Assembly (NCBI GenBank): GCA_017634455.1
Contig: JAGBNK010000021.1
Location: forward strand, 39,886 to 103,885
DNA from: Lachnospiraceae bacterium
GTDB taxonomy: Bacteria; Bacillota; Clostridia; Lachnospirales; Lachnospiraceae
DNA length: 64,000 bases
Reading direction: 5' to 3'
The number at the start of each line of letters is the position of its first letter. Positions within the stretch are counted from its first letter, which is position 1. The notes below the pieces were generated by a model. That model searched no databases. It was given only the letters and a program-made list of their open reading frames with translations, and was not told where the DNA came from. The position numbers and the translations under genes were made by a program. Shown one piece after another: positions 1 through 8,538 of the stretch.

Positions 1-1171
1 ATTCATCCATTATATCTGTTCTAGTAACACCTTCGTCTACATTTCCCATAATGAAATCTGTATTTCCAACGAACTGGTGACATGGATATAATTCTCCAGT
101 TGGTGTAACTGCCAGATACTCTGTACCTGATCCGCATCCTGACAGACGCTTAGCCACACAAGGGCCACCTTCCAAATCAATCATGAAGTGAAAGAAATTG
201 AAATCCTCATCTGTTCCATGACGACGAACCATTTCCTGTGCCAGGTCTTCGTATTCCTTATACAATCCATCCAGGTCTTCCTCGCGAATTGCATAATCAT
301 CTGTTTCCTTGGCTACTACAGGTTCAACTGATATCTGTTTGAATCCCAAATCTGCCAGATGAAGCACATCCTTGGAGAAGTCCAGATTGTTTCTGGTAAA
401 TGTGCCTCGCACATAGTATTTCTCCTGATTTCTGCTCTCTGCAAATTCCTTGAATTTAGGAACGATAATGTCATAACTTGGAGCACCTTTTCTGAAAGGT
501 CTCATAAGATTATGTATCTCAGGTCTACCATCGATACTCAAGACTACATTTGCCATCTCTTTATTAGCAAATTCAATGACATCATCATTTATTAACACAC
601 CGTTGGTAGTTAAAGTAAATCTGAAGTTCTTGTTGTGCTTTTCCTCAAGGCTGCGACCATATGCAACCAAATCCTTTACTACCTGCCAGTTTAGAAGTGG
701 CTCTCCACCGAAGAAATCAACCTCAAGGTTTCTACGATTTCCTGAATTAGCCACTAAGAAATCCAAAGCCTTCTTACCAACTTCGTAGCTCATAAGTTCA
801 CGCTTACCACCATGGTACTCGCCCTCTTCTGCGAAGCAGTACTTGCAAGCCAAGTTGCAATCATGTGATATATGCAAGCAAAGTGCCTTGACCACTGTAG
901 GTCTCTTGGCAAAGTCTGTAATATAAGGCTCATAATTATCTGTTGTAAATAATTCTTCTGCCTCAATAAGTTCTTGTATCTCGTTCCAAGCATCGTCTAT
1001 TTCATCCGCCTGCTGTGGATATCTCTCTGCTATAATTGACTTGATTTCCTCCTGGCTCTTCTTTTCATACAACTCAACCATATCATAAGTCATATCATCA
1101 AGCACATGGATTGCTCCACTGTTGACATCAATGGCTATGTTATAGCCTCCCATTTTGTATTGATGAACCAA
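1..1171 (-). CDS. scfB: SCIFF peptide maturase (radical SAM), C-terminus off the left edge
   Basis: Radical SAM enzyme with a SPASM-type C-terminus that forms thioether crosslinks in the SCIFF peptide encoded just upstream. The start is a TTG at 1169-1171 behind a GGAGG at 1178-1182, giving the family N-terminus VHQYKMGGYNIAIDVNSG. About 390 codons are present; the family is about 450 residues, so the end is outside the window. The radical SAM [4Fe-4S] motif CNLACKYC lies near residue 105, followed by FFGGEPLLN, and the first auxiliary-cluster cysteines appear near the edge (GCGSGTEYLAVTPTGELYPC). It follows the SCIFF precursor on the same strand with about 85 bp between them, which holds a hairpin. 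Family assignment is secure because enzyme and substrate are adjacent. Confidence 0.93.
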   Translation of the reverse strand, partial: MVHQYKMGGYNIAIDVNSGAIHVLDDMTYDMVELYEKKSQEEIKSIIAERYPQQADEIDDAWNEIQELIEAEELFTTDNYEPYITDFAKRPTVVKALCLHISHDCNLACKYCFAEEGEYHGGKRELMSYEVGKKALDFLVANSGNRRNLEVDFFGGEPLLNWQVVKDLVAYGRSLEEKHNKNFRFTLTTNGVLINDDVIEFANKEMANVVLSIDGRPEIHNLMRPFRKGAPSYDIIVPKFKEFAESRNQEKYYVRGTFTRNNLDFSKDVLHLADLGFKQISVEPVVAKETDDYAIREEDLDGLYKEYEDLAQEMVRRHGTDEDFNFFHFMIDLEGGPCVAKRLSGCGSGTEYLAVTPTGELYPCHQFVGNTDFIMGNVDEGVTRTDIMDE

Positions 1172-1200
1172 AATATGCCTCCTTATAAAACGCACAAATG

Positions 1201-1224
1201 ACCGAACGCCTTACAGCGCACGGT
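1201..1224 (-). other. hairpin between the SCIFF precursor and maturase genes
   Basis: Nine-base arms (ACCGTGCGC and GCGTTCGGT, with two central mismatches) flank a short loop. It lies between the precursor stop and the maturase ribosome binding site. A hairpin here could stabilise or partly terminate the transcript, so that more precursor than enzyme is made. That role is an inference; no strong T-run follows directly. Confidence 0.4.
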
Positions 1225-1257
1225 CGTATTGTGAAACGTTGTTCTTTTTTCTAAAAA

Positions 1258-1404
1258 TTAGTTATTCTTGTTCTCACAGCTCTGATTTCCAACTGTACAA
1301 GATGTCTTGCATGCTGACTGGCAAGATGTCTGGCACTCGCCACATCCGCCCTTCTTAACTGTGTTCTGAAGTTTCTTTGTATTTAATGTCTGAATGTGTT
1401 TCAT
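1258..1404 (-). CDS. scfA: SCIFF (six-Cys-in-forty-five) ranthipeptide precursor
   Basis: A 48-residue peptide with an AAGGAG ribosome binding site, starting MKHIQTLNTKKLQNT. The second half carries six cysteines (residues 21, 24, 28, 32, 36 and 43) in the pattern GGCGECQTSCQSACKTSC, which is the hallmark of the SCIFF family of Clostridia. The N-terminal 20 residues are the leader and the Cys/Thr/Ser-rich part is the core in which the neighbouring radical SAM enzyme links cysteine sulfur to Thr. The biological role of the mature peptide is not settled; signalling roles have been proposed for ranthipeptides. It is too short for routine ORF calling and easily missed. Confidence 0.95.
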   Translation of the reverse strand: MKHIQTLNTKKLQNTVKKGGCGECQTSCQSACKTSCTVGNQSCENKNN

Positions 1405-1469
1405 AATATATCTCCTTCACATTTTTATTTTCATATTTCCATTCCTGACAACAGGAACTGCTAGGGATG

Positions 1470-1498
1470 ATTATAACATAGTAATTAATAAATATAAA
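1470..1498 (-). promoter_or_regulatory. promoter for the SCIFF operon
   Basis: Read on the minus strand: TTTATA, 17 bp, TATAAT, with TG one base before the -10 (extended -10). It lies about 65 bp upstream of the precursor start codon. Confidence 0.6.
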
Positions 1499-1551
1499 GT
1501 ATTTTTTAGGGAGAAAGCCCCATACTTACTAGGTTTTTCCTCCTTCATTTA

Positions 1552-1580
1552 TTGCATTTTATCCTTATAAATGTTAAAAT
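1552..1580 (+). promoter_or_regulatory. promoter for the membrane protein at 1617
   Basis: TTGCAT, exactly 17 bp, TAAAAT, ending 36 bp before the start codon. A ribosome binding site (AGGAG) follows near 1603. Confidence 0.6.
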
Positions 1581-1616
1581 GCTTTATGTTTCAATTTTAT
1601 ATGAGGAGAAAGTATT

Positions 1617-2096
1617 ATGTTATTAGCAATTCCTACAGTAACAATCGTATTACTCATTGTTACAGCAGTACTTTTGGCAATAACTATCGCACTATACTTC
1701 CTTGGCAAGAAAGCACAGAAGCGTCAGGATGAGCAGGCAGAACAGATGGCTGCAGTATCTCAGAACGTGTCAATGCTTATCATCGACAAGAAGTATCTCA
1801 GATTAAAGGAATCAGGTCTTCCTGAGCAGATGATTAATCAGGTGCCATGGTATTCAAGACGTGCAAAGTTGCCAATCGTAAAAGCCAAGGTAGGACCACA
1901 GATTATGACATTAATCGCCGATGGCGCAATCTTTGAAGATCTTCCAGTGAAGAAAGAAGTAAAAGCCAAGGTAAGTGGTATCTACATTACAAGTGTAAGC
2001 GGTTTACATGGTAAAATCAAAAAAGATGACGAGGTAAAGAAGAAGGGGTTCCGTTCTTGGTTACTTCGAAAGCAGAAAGAGTATTCTGGCAAATAA
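1617..2096 (+). CDS. small membrane-anchored protein of unknown function
   Basis: 159 residues. The N-terminus is one hydrophobic segment (about residues 2-29, LLAIPTVTIVLLIVTAVLLA...) followed by a basic stretch (KKAQKRQDEQAEQM), so the bulk should be cytoplasmic. The remainder is a compact, Lys-rich domain containing the phrase VGPQIMTLIADGAIFEDLPVKKEVKAKVSGIYI, shown here only as a landmark. Ribosome binding site AGGAG and a good promoter precede it. Transcribed away from the SCIFF operon and towards the hairpin array. I do not recognise a family with known function. Confidence 0.8.
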   Translation: MLLAIPTVTIVLLIVTAVLLAITIALYFLGKKAQKRQDEQAEQMAAVSQNVSMLIIDKKYLRLKESGLPEQMINQVPWYSRRAKLPIVKAKVGPQIMTLIADGAIFEDLPVKKEVKAKVSGIYITSVSGLHGKIKKDDEVKKKGFRSWLLRKQKEYSGK

Positions 2097-2113
2097 TCGA
2101 ATAAAAACATTTA

Positions 2114-2742
2114 AACTCCCCATCTACCATATACGGCTCGAGGCTATCGCTTGACCTCGCCTTTATATGGTAGATGGGGAGTTTTTTCATTTAATATATT
2201 AAGACTTCTCATCCATCATATACGGCTTGAGGCTATCGCTCGACCTCGCCTATATATGATAGAGGAGAGTTTTTTCATTTAATATATTAAGACTTCTCAT
2301 CCATCATATACGGCTCGAGGCTAAACGCTTAACCTCGCCTCTATATGATAGAGGAGAGGTTTTTCAATTAATATATTAAGACTTCCCAACCATCATATAC
2401 GGCTCGAGGCTATCGCTTAACCTCGCCTTTATATGATGGCTGAGAAGTCTTTTTTAATTCATTAATCGCGTTAAACTAGCAAGGCTCTCCTCACCCCTTA
2501 GAGGTCGGCGCCAACCTCTGCTTCTTTTGGCGGTATGATTTTTAATTCATTAATCGCAATAAAATCTAGCAAGGCTCTCCTCCGGCCATATTAAGGCAAG
2601 GTCAAGCGTTAGCCTCTGCTTCTTATCGTAGCAGGATGTTTTTCAATCCTTTAATCGCATTAAAACTAGCAAGGCTCTCCCCCGGCCATATTAAGGCGAG
2701 GTTAAGCGTTAGCCTCGAGCCGTATATGGCCGGTGGAGAGCC
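2114..2742. repeat. array of seven long hairpin units between convergent genes
   Basis: Units begin near 2114, 2203, 2291, 2380, 2483, 2573 and 2673 (spacing 88-103 bp). Units 1-4 share a core (ATACGGCTCGAGGCT...CCTCGCCT) and end in T-runs on the plus strand, fitting terminators of the gene at 1617. Unit 7 carries the same core in reverse complement and fits a terminator of the chemoreceptor gene at 2774. Units 5 and 6 are in the unit-7 orientation but have lost a matching distal arm. Outer stems differ between units yet stay self-complementary: 2114-2132 pairs with 2165-2183 without mismatch, 2380-2398 with 2431-2449 with two mismatches, and 2673-2691 with 2724-2742 with one. Covarying arms around a fixed core suggest selection for the fold. 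Confidence 0.85.
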
Positions 2743-2773
2743 TGATCAAGTCTACTCTATTCTATTAAATCAA

Positions 2774-4561
2774 TTACGCCTCAACAGAATCAGCAGAGGT
2801 GGCAGCCTGGCCGAGAGACTCGTCCATCATCTCAAGCTGAGTCTTTAAATCGAATTTGCTGATGTTCTGCTGCAAATCATCTGCCAGTACAACAAGCTGG
2901 TTAGTTGCCTGGTTACAATCATTTACAATAGTCTCTAACTGAATCATTGTCGCAGATGTCTCCTCAGTTGAAGCTGCATTTTCCTGTGCAATAGCAGCAA
3001 GGGATGACAATGCATCTACAACCTGAGTCTTGACAATGTTGAGCTGTGTAATCTGATCTGATGACTTAGTAATCTCATCAGCAACAACCTCAATACCCTC
3101 ACCAAGTTCCTTAAATACCTGCTGAGTTGTAGCAAGCTTCTCATTCTGTCTTTCAATCTCATCTAATACACTGTTCATAGTCTCAACAGATACATTTGAC
3201 TGAGAGATAAGTTCCTCTACAATAGCGCCAATCTTCTGAGCGGAATCAGCTGACTGCTCAGCCAGATTTCTAACTTCATCCGCAACTACCGCAAAGCCCT
3301 TACCCTGCTCACCAGCACGGGCAGCCTCAATTGAAGCATTGAGTGAAAGCAGATTAGTCTGATTTGCAATATCGCTTATAAGATCTACTACATTTCTAAT
3401 TTCTGTCACAGAATTATTGGTAACATTAGTCTGCTCATGCACTTCATCAATAGATGCCTTGGTCTGTTCACTGATTTCCATAAGCTGCTTCAAAGTCTTG
3501 CCCATGATATCATTCTTGGCCTTCATTTCATTAGTGCTCTCAAGAAGTCTATCCATACCTTCTGAAGCCTCACCAATAGCATCACCCATGCCATCCATCT
3601 GCATGCTTACAGACTGTGTCTCAGAAGCCTGACTAGTAGCACCATTTGCAATATCTTCTACAGCAGAATTTACATCACTGATAGAAGAATCAATATTTTC
3701 AAAATTCTCCTTGAACTCTCCAGAGAAAGTTCCAAGAGCAGCTGTCGTTTTATTAATCTGCTTGATAGTATCTGACAAGTTAGAAACTAATGTCTGTACC
3801 GATCTGGCAATATTTCCAACCTCATCTCCACGATTCAACAATCTATCATCAAGCTTCACATTCAAATCACCATCTGCAACAGTATCCAAATTGTCTACTG
3901 CAGATGTAATAGCCTTGGTTATCTTTCTGCATACAAAGTAGCTTATAACAAGAGCCACAAGCAGAAATCCTACTAATCCCAGTGTCACATAAGTTAATAC
4001 ATACTGAGTCAAAGCTCTAATCTCAGACTTTGGATAGAATGCTTTGATAAATATATCATACTCATCTGTGTGAGATGAATTCATTAAAAAGGTATAATAT
4101 TCTACGCCATTAATCTCTTCTTCCTGATAGATTTCCTTCTTAGCCTGCCAATCAGCCAGAACATCCTCGCTAATAGCACCTACGCCCTCCACCTCTGATA
4201 TGTCTGATTCAAAAGTATTAATAAGAGGTGATGCATTATAATACAATACGTATTCAGCACCTGTGGAATCCTTTACCTCAGCCATAGCATTCTTGAGATT
4301 GCCAAGTACATCTCCTCTTTCCTCTTCGCTGTACTCTTTATTTTGATTGTCCTGTGCAGAAGTAGCACCTCCACTAAAAGCCATGCTCAAATCATGCGCA
4401 GCTATCTTCATCATTTTCTGAACCAGAGAATCAGCCACATAATCTCTCACCTGGTTCATGGCAGCATAAGCCAAAACACCAATCAATATAATTGGCAAAA
4501 TTGATGTGAGCATAATCTTCAATGTAAGATTTGCACCCTGTTTCTTAATGTTCTTTTCCAT
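2774..4561 (-). CDS. methyl-accepting chemotaxis protein, membrane-bound
   Basis: 595 residues from the chosen start ([14 protein letters not shown]), which follows AAGGAAGGAGC; a longer in-frame start at 4603 has no ribosome binding site. Transmembrane segment 1 is near residues 15-37, an extracellular sensor of about 150 residues follows, then segment 2 (about 190-212), a HAMP linker ([15 protein letters not shown]) and a long signalling coiled coil. The tip that contacts CheA/CheW contains [20 protein letters not shown]. The family detects an extracellular ligand and controls flagellar rotation; the ligand cannot be told from the sequence. Transcription ends in the hairpin array. Confidence 0.93.
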   Translation of the reverse strand: MEKNIKKQGANLTLKIMLTSILPIILIGVLAYAAMNQVRDYVADSLVQKMMKIAAHDLSMAFSGGATSAQDNQNKEYSEEERGDVLGNLKNAMAEVKDSTGAEYVLYYNASPLINTFESDISEVEGVGAISEDVLADWQAKKEIYQEEEINGVEYYTFLMNSSHTDEYDIFIKAFYPKSEIRALTQYVLTYVTLGLVGFLLVALVISYFVCRKITKAITSAVDNLDTVADGDLNVKLDDRLLNRGDEVGNIARSVQTLVSNLSDTIKQINKTTAALGTFSGEFKENFENIDSSISDVNSAVEDIANGATSQASETQSVSMQMDGMGDAIGEASEGMDRLLESTNEMKAKNDIMGKTLKQLMEISEQTKASIDEVHEQTNVTNNSVTEIRNVVDLISDIANQTNLLSLNASIEAARAGEQGKGFAVVADEVRNLAEQSADSAQKIGAIVEELISQSNVSVETMNSVLDEIERQNEKLATTQQVFKELGEGIEVVADEITKSSDQITQLNIVKTQVVDALSSLAAIAQENAASTEETSATMIQLETIVNDCNQATNQLVVLADDLQQNISKFDLKTQLEMMDESLGQAATSADSVEA

Positions 4562-4715
4562 AATAAGCTCCTTCCTTAGTAGGTCATTAGTTTCTTTATA
4601 CACTTATATAAACTACATTATATAGTAAAGTGTACGAATCCCGTTTTCATTTTTTAGCTAGTTTTTGTAATTTTTTTGACATTTTTATAAATCACATTAT
4701 TTTTTTCAGCTTATA

Positions 4716-4777
4716 TGCAAAAAGTTCCGGCACAAACTTCTCAAAGTTATTCATAACAAGAAGTTCATACCGGAACT
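4716..4777 (-). terminator. terminator of the ispE-gntR-DUF1934 group
   Basis: Minus strand: AGTTCCGG ... CCGGAACT followed by TTTT. A second inner stem (AACTTCT/AGAAGTT) makes this a long two-step hairpin. Confidence 0.8.
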
Positions 4778-4831
4778 CTATTTTATTTTCCATATTTCAT
4801 ATATGATTTACCGCTCATCATCCCAAATATT

Positions 4832-5257
4832 TTATCTGGCCTTCACAATAATATTCATAACCTGATGGGACAACAATTCTTTACCACTAAATAAATCATA
4901 ATTTATTCTAGCTCTAGCTCTGCCGATTTTCTCCCATTTATCCTCGTATACATACTCATTAGTGCTACATTCCATAGGAATAATTCCAGCAAATATTCTC
5001 ATAGAGCAGTCATTTCTCTTACCCATCTCATATTTTATCAGACGCTCAATAGCTCCTGAGGTAGCAACCGCGCATCCCCGTGGAGACATAATTATCTCAT
5101 ATTCACATTCACCATTTTCATCTGAAGATGAATATCTCACAATAATCTGGTCACCATTTGACTCTGCTGTCCCAGGATATTCACCACCAACTATCTCTCT
5201 CTGTCCATCCGTGCTTTGTATAGTCTTTATCTTAATAGATACTTCTTTTTTTTCCAT
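4832..5257 (-). CDS. DUF1934 family protein (YwiB-like)
   Basis: 141 residues beginning MEKKEVSIKIKTIQS, with AGAGGTGG before the ATG. The pattern (an acidic, strand-rich N-terminal half, then RGCAVATSGAIERLIKYEMGKR and a C-terminal half of alternating strands) fits DUF1934, a small beta-barrel family that includes Bacillus subtilis YwiB. No enzymatic role is established. It is the last gene of a minus-strand group with the GntR regulator and ispE, and is followed by a strong terminator. Confidence 0.75.
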   Translation of the reverse strand: MEKKEVSIKIKTIQSTDGQREIVGGEYPGTAESNGDQIIVRYSSSDENGECEYEIIMSPRGCAVATSGAIERLIKYEMGKRNDCSMRIFAGIIPMECSTNEYVYEDKWEKIGRARARINYDLFSGKELLSHQVMNIIVKAR

Positions 5258-5298
5258 ACAACCACCTCTTTCTATGAAAGCCCCATAAATACCTTAAT

Positions 5299-5970
5299 TT
5301 AACTCTGCTCTTTTATTACCTCACTTACACCTTCTACCTGTTTTGCAAGATGTGTATGCATAATCTTCTTCAACAGATCCACATCATTTTGCTCAAATCC
5401 TTCTATCATAGCCTGATGTTCTGCAATCAAGCCCTCATATGTATCATTGTCCTTCACATACTCATATCTATATCGATACATCTGTTCTCTTAAATTCACC
5501 ACAATATTAGTGAGTTTAGGATTATCTGCCATCTCATAAATCACATTGTGGAATTTCTCATCCTCCTCAGCAATTTTACGAGGATCCTTGCTCTTTGTAG
5601 CGAATTTAAAAGCTTCTAGTGCTTCACGAAGCTTGTCTATCTGTTCAGGCTTCTTTCTGGTACATGCCATAGATACTGCCAGCTCATCCAATGCATTTCT
5701 AATTTCCAATACATCTCTCAGATCCTTCTCTGTCATCTTAGCAACCTGAGCGCCTTTTCTCGGAACCGTAATAGCCAGCCCCTCATCTTCAAGTAATCTT
5801 ATAGCCTCACGAATTGGAGTACGACTAACCCCCAACTTATTAGCCAAATGCATCTCCATAAGTCTGTCGCCAGGTTTTAGGTCACCTCTTAAAATAGCAT
5901 TTCTGAGAGTATTATAAACCACATCTCTAAGTGGCAATCTCGAATCCATATCCAGCTTCAATTCTTCCAT
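5299..5970 (-). CDS. GntR/FadR-family transcriptional regulator
   Basis: 223 residues. The N-terminal winged helix-turn-helix (about residues 12-75: LRDVVYNTLRNAILRGDL, then NKLGVSRTPIREAIRLLEDE) is typical of GntR. The rest is an all-helical FCD domain that binds a small carboxylate or a similar ligand, often with a metal. Ribosome binding site AAGGAG. It sits between ispE and the DUF1934 gene on the same strand, so it may be co-transcribed; the ligand is unknown. Confidence 0.9.
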   Translation of the reverse strand: MEELKLDMDSRLPLRDVVYNTLRNAILRGDLKPGDRLMEMHLANKLGVSRTPIREAIRLLEDEGLAITVPRKGAQVAKMTEKDLRDVLEIRNALDELAVSMACTRKKPEQIDKLREALEAFKFATKSKDPRKIAEEDEKFHNVIYEMADNPKLTNIVVNLREQMYRYRYEYVKDNDTYEGLIAEHQAMIEGFEQNDVDLLKKIMHTHLAKQVEGVSEVIKEQS

Positions 5971-6025
5971 ATTATATCCAACTCCTTGTTCTTTACATTT
6001 ATACTACCCGTTTTAACACAATAGC

Positions 6026-6901
6026 TTACACATTATAAATGCTTGTATATCTGACCACATTGGCCAGACCGCTTTTCTCAACAGCTTCCTTGGCCTGCTT
6101 CATTGTATCCTCATCATCAAAAAATCCAAATACAGTAGGACCGCTTCCACTCATCATGGAAATAACCGCACCATTTTCCATCATCACTTTCTTAATGTCT
6201 GCAATTTCCGGATGCATTGGAATTGTAACTTCCTCCAAAATATTTCCCATGTGAGATGCCAAAGAATGCAAATCTCCATTTTCTATATCTCTTATCATGG
6301 CATCAATATCAGGATGCTTGGGATTTTCAATTGCATCCAGAGCCTGATACACTTCCTTGGTAGATACAGACACCGCAGGTTTTGCAATAAGCACAGGACA
6401 TCTCATCATAGCCGGAAGTCTGGTAAGTTTCTCGCCAATACCTGCCGCCAATGCAGTTCCACGCATAAGACAATATGGAACATCAGCTCCAATCCGCACA
6501 CCAATCTCTTGAAGCTCCTCTATAGACAAACCTAATTCATATATCCGGTTGATTCCATATAATACAGATGCAGCATCTGAGCTACCACCAGCCATGCCTG
6601 CAGCCACTGGAATATTCTTCTCCAGATGAATCTTTACCCCCTGTACTTCAGGATAAGTTTCTTGCATAAGTTTCGCAGCTTTGATACATAAATTTGAATC
6701 ATCAGTAGGTAGGAAACCTGAATCGGTTGTCATTGAAATACCGCCATCTGTATCCTTCTCAACGGTTACCACATCATACATATGAACTGTCTGCATAATC
6801 ATATTTACCATATGATAACCATCAGCACGGATTCCTGTTACATCTAACCCTATATTGATTTTGGCCAATGCCTTTAAAGTAATTGCGTTTTGTCCAGTCA
6901 A
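6026..6901 (-). CDS. ispE: 4-diphosphocytidyl-2-C-methyl-D-erythritol kinase
   Basis: GHMP kinase that phosphorylates CDP-methylerythritol in the MEP isoprenoid pathway. The N-terminal motif ALAKINIGLDVTGIRADGYH and the ATP loop PVAAGMAGGSSDAASVL (Gly-rich, with SSDAA) are intact, as is the C-terminal MMSGSGPTVFGFF. I prefer a TTG start at 6901 because GGGGGA precedes it at good spacing and the protein then starts where the family does. An in-frame ATG at 6940 would add 13 residues but has no ribosome binding site. First gene of a group with gntR and DUF1934. Confidence 0.92.
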   Translation of the reverse strand: MTGQNAITLKALAKINIGLDVTGIRADGYHMVNMIMQTVHMYDVVTVEKDTDGGISMTTDSGFLPTDDSNLCIKAAKLMQETYPEVQGVKIHLEKNIPVAAGMAGGSSDAASVLYGINRIYELGLSIEELQEIGVRIGADVPYCLMRGTALAAGIGEKLTRLPAMMRCPVLIAKPAVSVSTKEVYQALDAIENPKHPDIDAMIRDIENGDLHSLASHMGNILEEVTIPMHPEIADIKKVMMENGAVISMMSGSGPTVFGFFDDEDTMKQAKEAVEKSGLANVVRYTSIYNV

Positions 6902-7051
6902 TTTATATTCCCCCAATTGTATTTTTTGTGCATTTTGCACTTTGTATTATTTTAAGTGCAATACGATTGTATCAAATACACACATCATAATCAAGAAGTT
7001 CTTGTACGCCAAAAACAACAAAATACATTTACATTTCAAACTCAGGATATA

Positions 7052-7079
7052 TAATGAAAGTAGGAAAGGATGCCGATTA
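7052..7079 (+). promoter_or_regulatory. flagellar-type (sigma-28/sigma-D) promoter
   Basis: TAAT, 16 bp, GCCGATTA. The sigma-D consensus of Firmicutes is TAAA, 14-16 bp, GCCGATAT, so the -10 is nearly perfect and the -35 matches at three of four. It lies 70 bp upstream of the start codon at 7149. Confidence 0.6.
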
Positions 7080-7105
7080 TAGTTATAAGATACTATATCA
7101 ATGTA

Positions 7106-7142
7106 GTGGACAGGGAAGTCCACACCAGTTAACCAAGGAGGG
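7106..7142 (+). promoter_or_regulatory. CsrA-like binding leader upstream of the gene at 7149
   Basis: A hairpin with six-base perfect arms (GTGGAC 7106-7111, GTCCAC 7118-7123) presents the loop AGGGAA. The surrounding ACAGGGAAGT fits the CsrA consensus ACANGGANGT. A second ANGGA (AAGGA) forms the ribosome binding site at about 7135-7142. A hairpin site plus a site on the Shine-Dalgarno is the arrangement known for CsrA on B. subtilis hag. CsrA itself is not in the window. Confidence 0.5.
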
Positions 7143-7148
7143 ATGCAT

Positions 7149-7754
7149 ATGGATACAAATTTAGTAAATAATATATCTTCTGCTATTTCCACCACATCAA
7201 AGCCTACTTATGAAAAGAAGACCGAGGATGCCAAGGTCACAGAAGACAAAACTAAATTCTCCGAAGAAGCTGCAGTTTATGAGAAATCTAAACCAGCTGA
7301 GAATCCAAAGAAAATGTCCAAAGCAGATCGCGCTTCACTCGTTGCGCAGATGCAAGCAGATGCAGAAGCTAACAAAGCTCAGCTTCTCAACATTGTAAGA
7401 AATGAAATTACCAGACAGGGTCAGGCAATCGGTGCTTCTGATGACATCTGGCACATATTGGCAAGTGGAGATTTCGAAGCTTCACCAGAAGCAATTGCTC
7501 AGGCCAAGAAGGATATTGCCGAAGATGGATATTGGGGAGTTGAACAGACGTCAGATCGTATTGTTGAATTCGCCAAAGCATTAAGCGGCGGAGATCCTGC
7601 CAAGGCAGATGAATTATTTGATGCTTTCGTAAAAGGCTTCAAGGAAGCAACCAAAGCATGGGGCAAGGAATTACCAGATATTTCCAAGCGCACCTATGAA
7701 GCTGTTGAGCAAAAATTCAATGATTGGAAAAACAGCGTAAACGCAGGAGAATAA
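7149..7754 (+). CDS. unknown protein, probably motility-regulon member
   Basis: 201 residues starting MDTNLVNNISSAIS. The ATG at 7149 is preferred over the one at 7143, which touches the AGGAGGG. The first 70 residues are Lys/Glu/Thr-rich and look disordered (YEKKTEDAKVTEDKTKF). The rest is helical (QLLNIVRNEITRQGQAI ... DGYWGVEQTSDRIVEFAKALSG ... FVKGFKEATKAWGKELPDIS). No signal peptide or membrane segment. A sigma-28-type promoter, a CsrA-like leader and its own terminator mark it as a single-gene unit co-regulated with late flagellar genes. The biochemical function is unknown. Confidence 0.75.
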   Translation: MDTNLVNNISSAISTTSKPTYEKKTEDAKVTEDKTKFSEEAAVYEKSKPAENPKKMSKADRASLVAQMQADAEANKAQLLNIVRNEITRQGQAIGASDDIWHILASGDFEASPEAIAQAKKDIAEDGYWGVEQTSDRIVEFAKALSGGDPAKADELFDAFVKGFKEATKAWGKELPDISKRTYEAVEQKFNDWKNSVNAGE

Positions 7755-7774
7755 TTTAATCACAAATCTAATAA

Positions 7775-7808
7775 GAGCCACCAGCAATTAAGCTGGTGGC
7801 TCGTTTTG
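7775..7808 (+). terminator. intrinsic terminator after the gene at 7149
   Basis: Perfect 11-bp stem GAGCCACCAGC/GCTGGTGGCTC with a six-base loop, followed by GTTTTG. It may also act on the convergent gene at 7839. Confidence 0.9.
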
Positions 7809-7838
7809 TCATCTCTATACTTTTTTCTTACCTATCTT

Positions 7839-8504
7839 CTATTCTTGCTTGTCTTCTTCCTGTTCTGCTTTAGTTTTCTGAATAGCTTCATTTAACAGAA
7901 GCATTCTCTCATCAAGTTCTGATACAATCTCAGAACATTCCTGCAGATCATGGCTGATATACTCAGGAGCATGTCCCTCGAATTTGTAATAAATCTTGTG
8001 CTCTAAGCTGGCCCAGAAATCCATGGCAATAGTACGAATCTGTATCTCTACCTTGGTATCTACAACTCTGTCAGACAAGAATACCGGAATTGTAACTATC
8101 ATATGATAGCTCTTATATCCACTTGGCTTAGGATTCTTGATATAATCCTTTACAGATATAACAGTGACATCATTTTGTCTTCCGATCATATCTGCCAATC
8201 GATAAATATCAGATGTGAAAGAGCATACAATCCTCACACCTGCAATATCATTACAGTACTCCATCATATTCTGAAGAGTCTCTTCATATCCATATCTCTT
8301 CAATTTCTTCACAATACTATCAGGAGCCTTCACCCTAGTTTTCACATACTCAATAGGATTATACTGATGCACATGCTTGAACTCCTCATTCAGTATTTCA
8401 ATCTTGGTATTCATTTCCTTGATAGCTGAGCGGTATATCAACATAACCGCATTCCATGATTCCATAGAATCATCAAAATAATTTTTACTCTCTAACTCAC
8501 TCAT
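7839..8504 (-). CDS. small alarmone synthetase (RelA/SpoT synthetase domain)
   Basis: 221 residues from MSELESKNYF, chosen because GGGGGA stands six bases before it; an upstream ATG at 8537 has no ribosome binding site. Only the (p)ppGpp synthetase fold is present, with no HD hydrolase, TGS or ACT domain, as in YjbM/YwaC-type enzymes. Landmarks are the N-terminal helices, DIAGVRIVCSF, the substrate loop KPSGYKSYHMIV, and VEIQIRTIAMDFWASLEHK. It transfers pyrophosphate from ATP to GDP/GTP. It is the last gene of a set with an unknown 87-residue protein and an RNA methyltransferase. Confidence 0.92.
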   Translation of the reverse strand: MSELESKNYFDDSMESWNAVMLIYRSAIKEMNTKIEILNEEFKHVHQYNPIEYVKTRVKAPDSIVKKLKRYGYEETLQNMMEYCNDIAGVRIVCSFTSDIYRLADMIGRQNDVTVISVKDYIKNPKPSGYKSYHMIVTIPVFLSDRVVDTKVEIQIRTIAMDFWASLEHKIYYKFEGHAPEYISHDLQECSEIVSELDERMLLLNEAIQKTKAEQEEDKQE

Positions 8505-8538
8505 TTTCTTCCCCCGTATTAATTGTCTATCAGTCAAT

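Noticed and set aside
2114..2742. CRISPR array or integron attC cassettes
   Set aside because: Units are nested hairpins that abut each other, there are no unique spacers or ORFs between them and no cas or integrase gene nearby.
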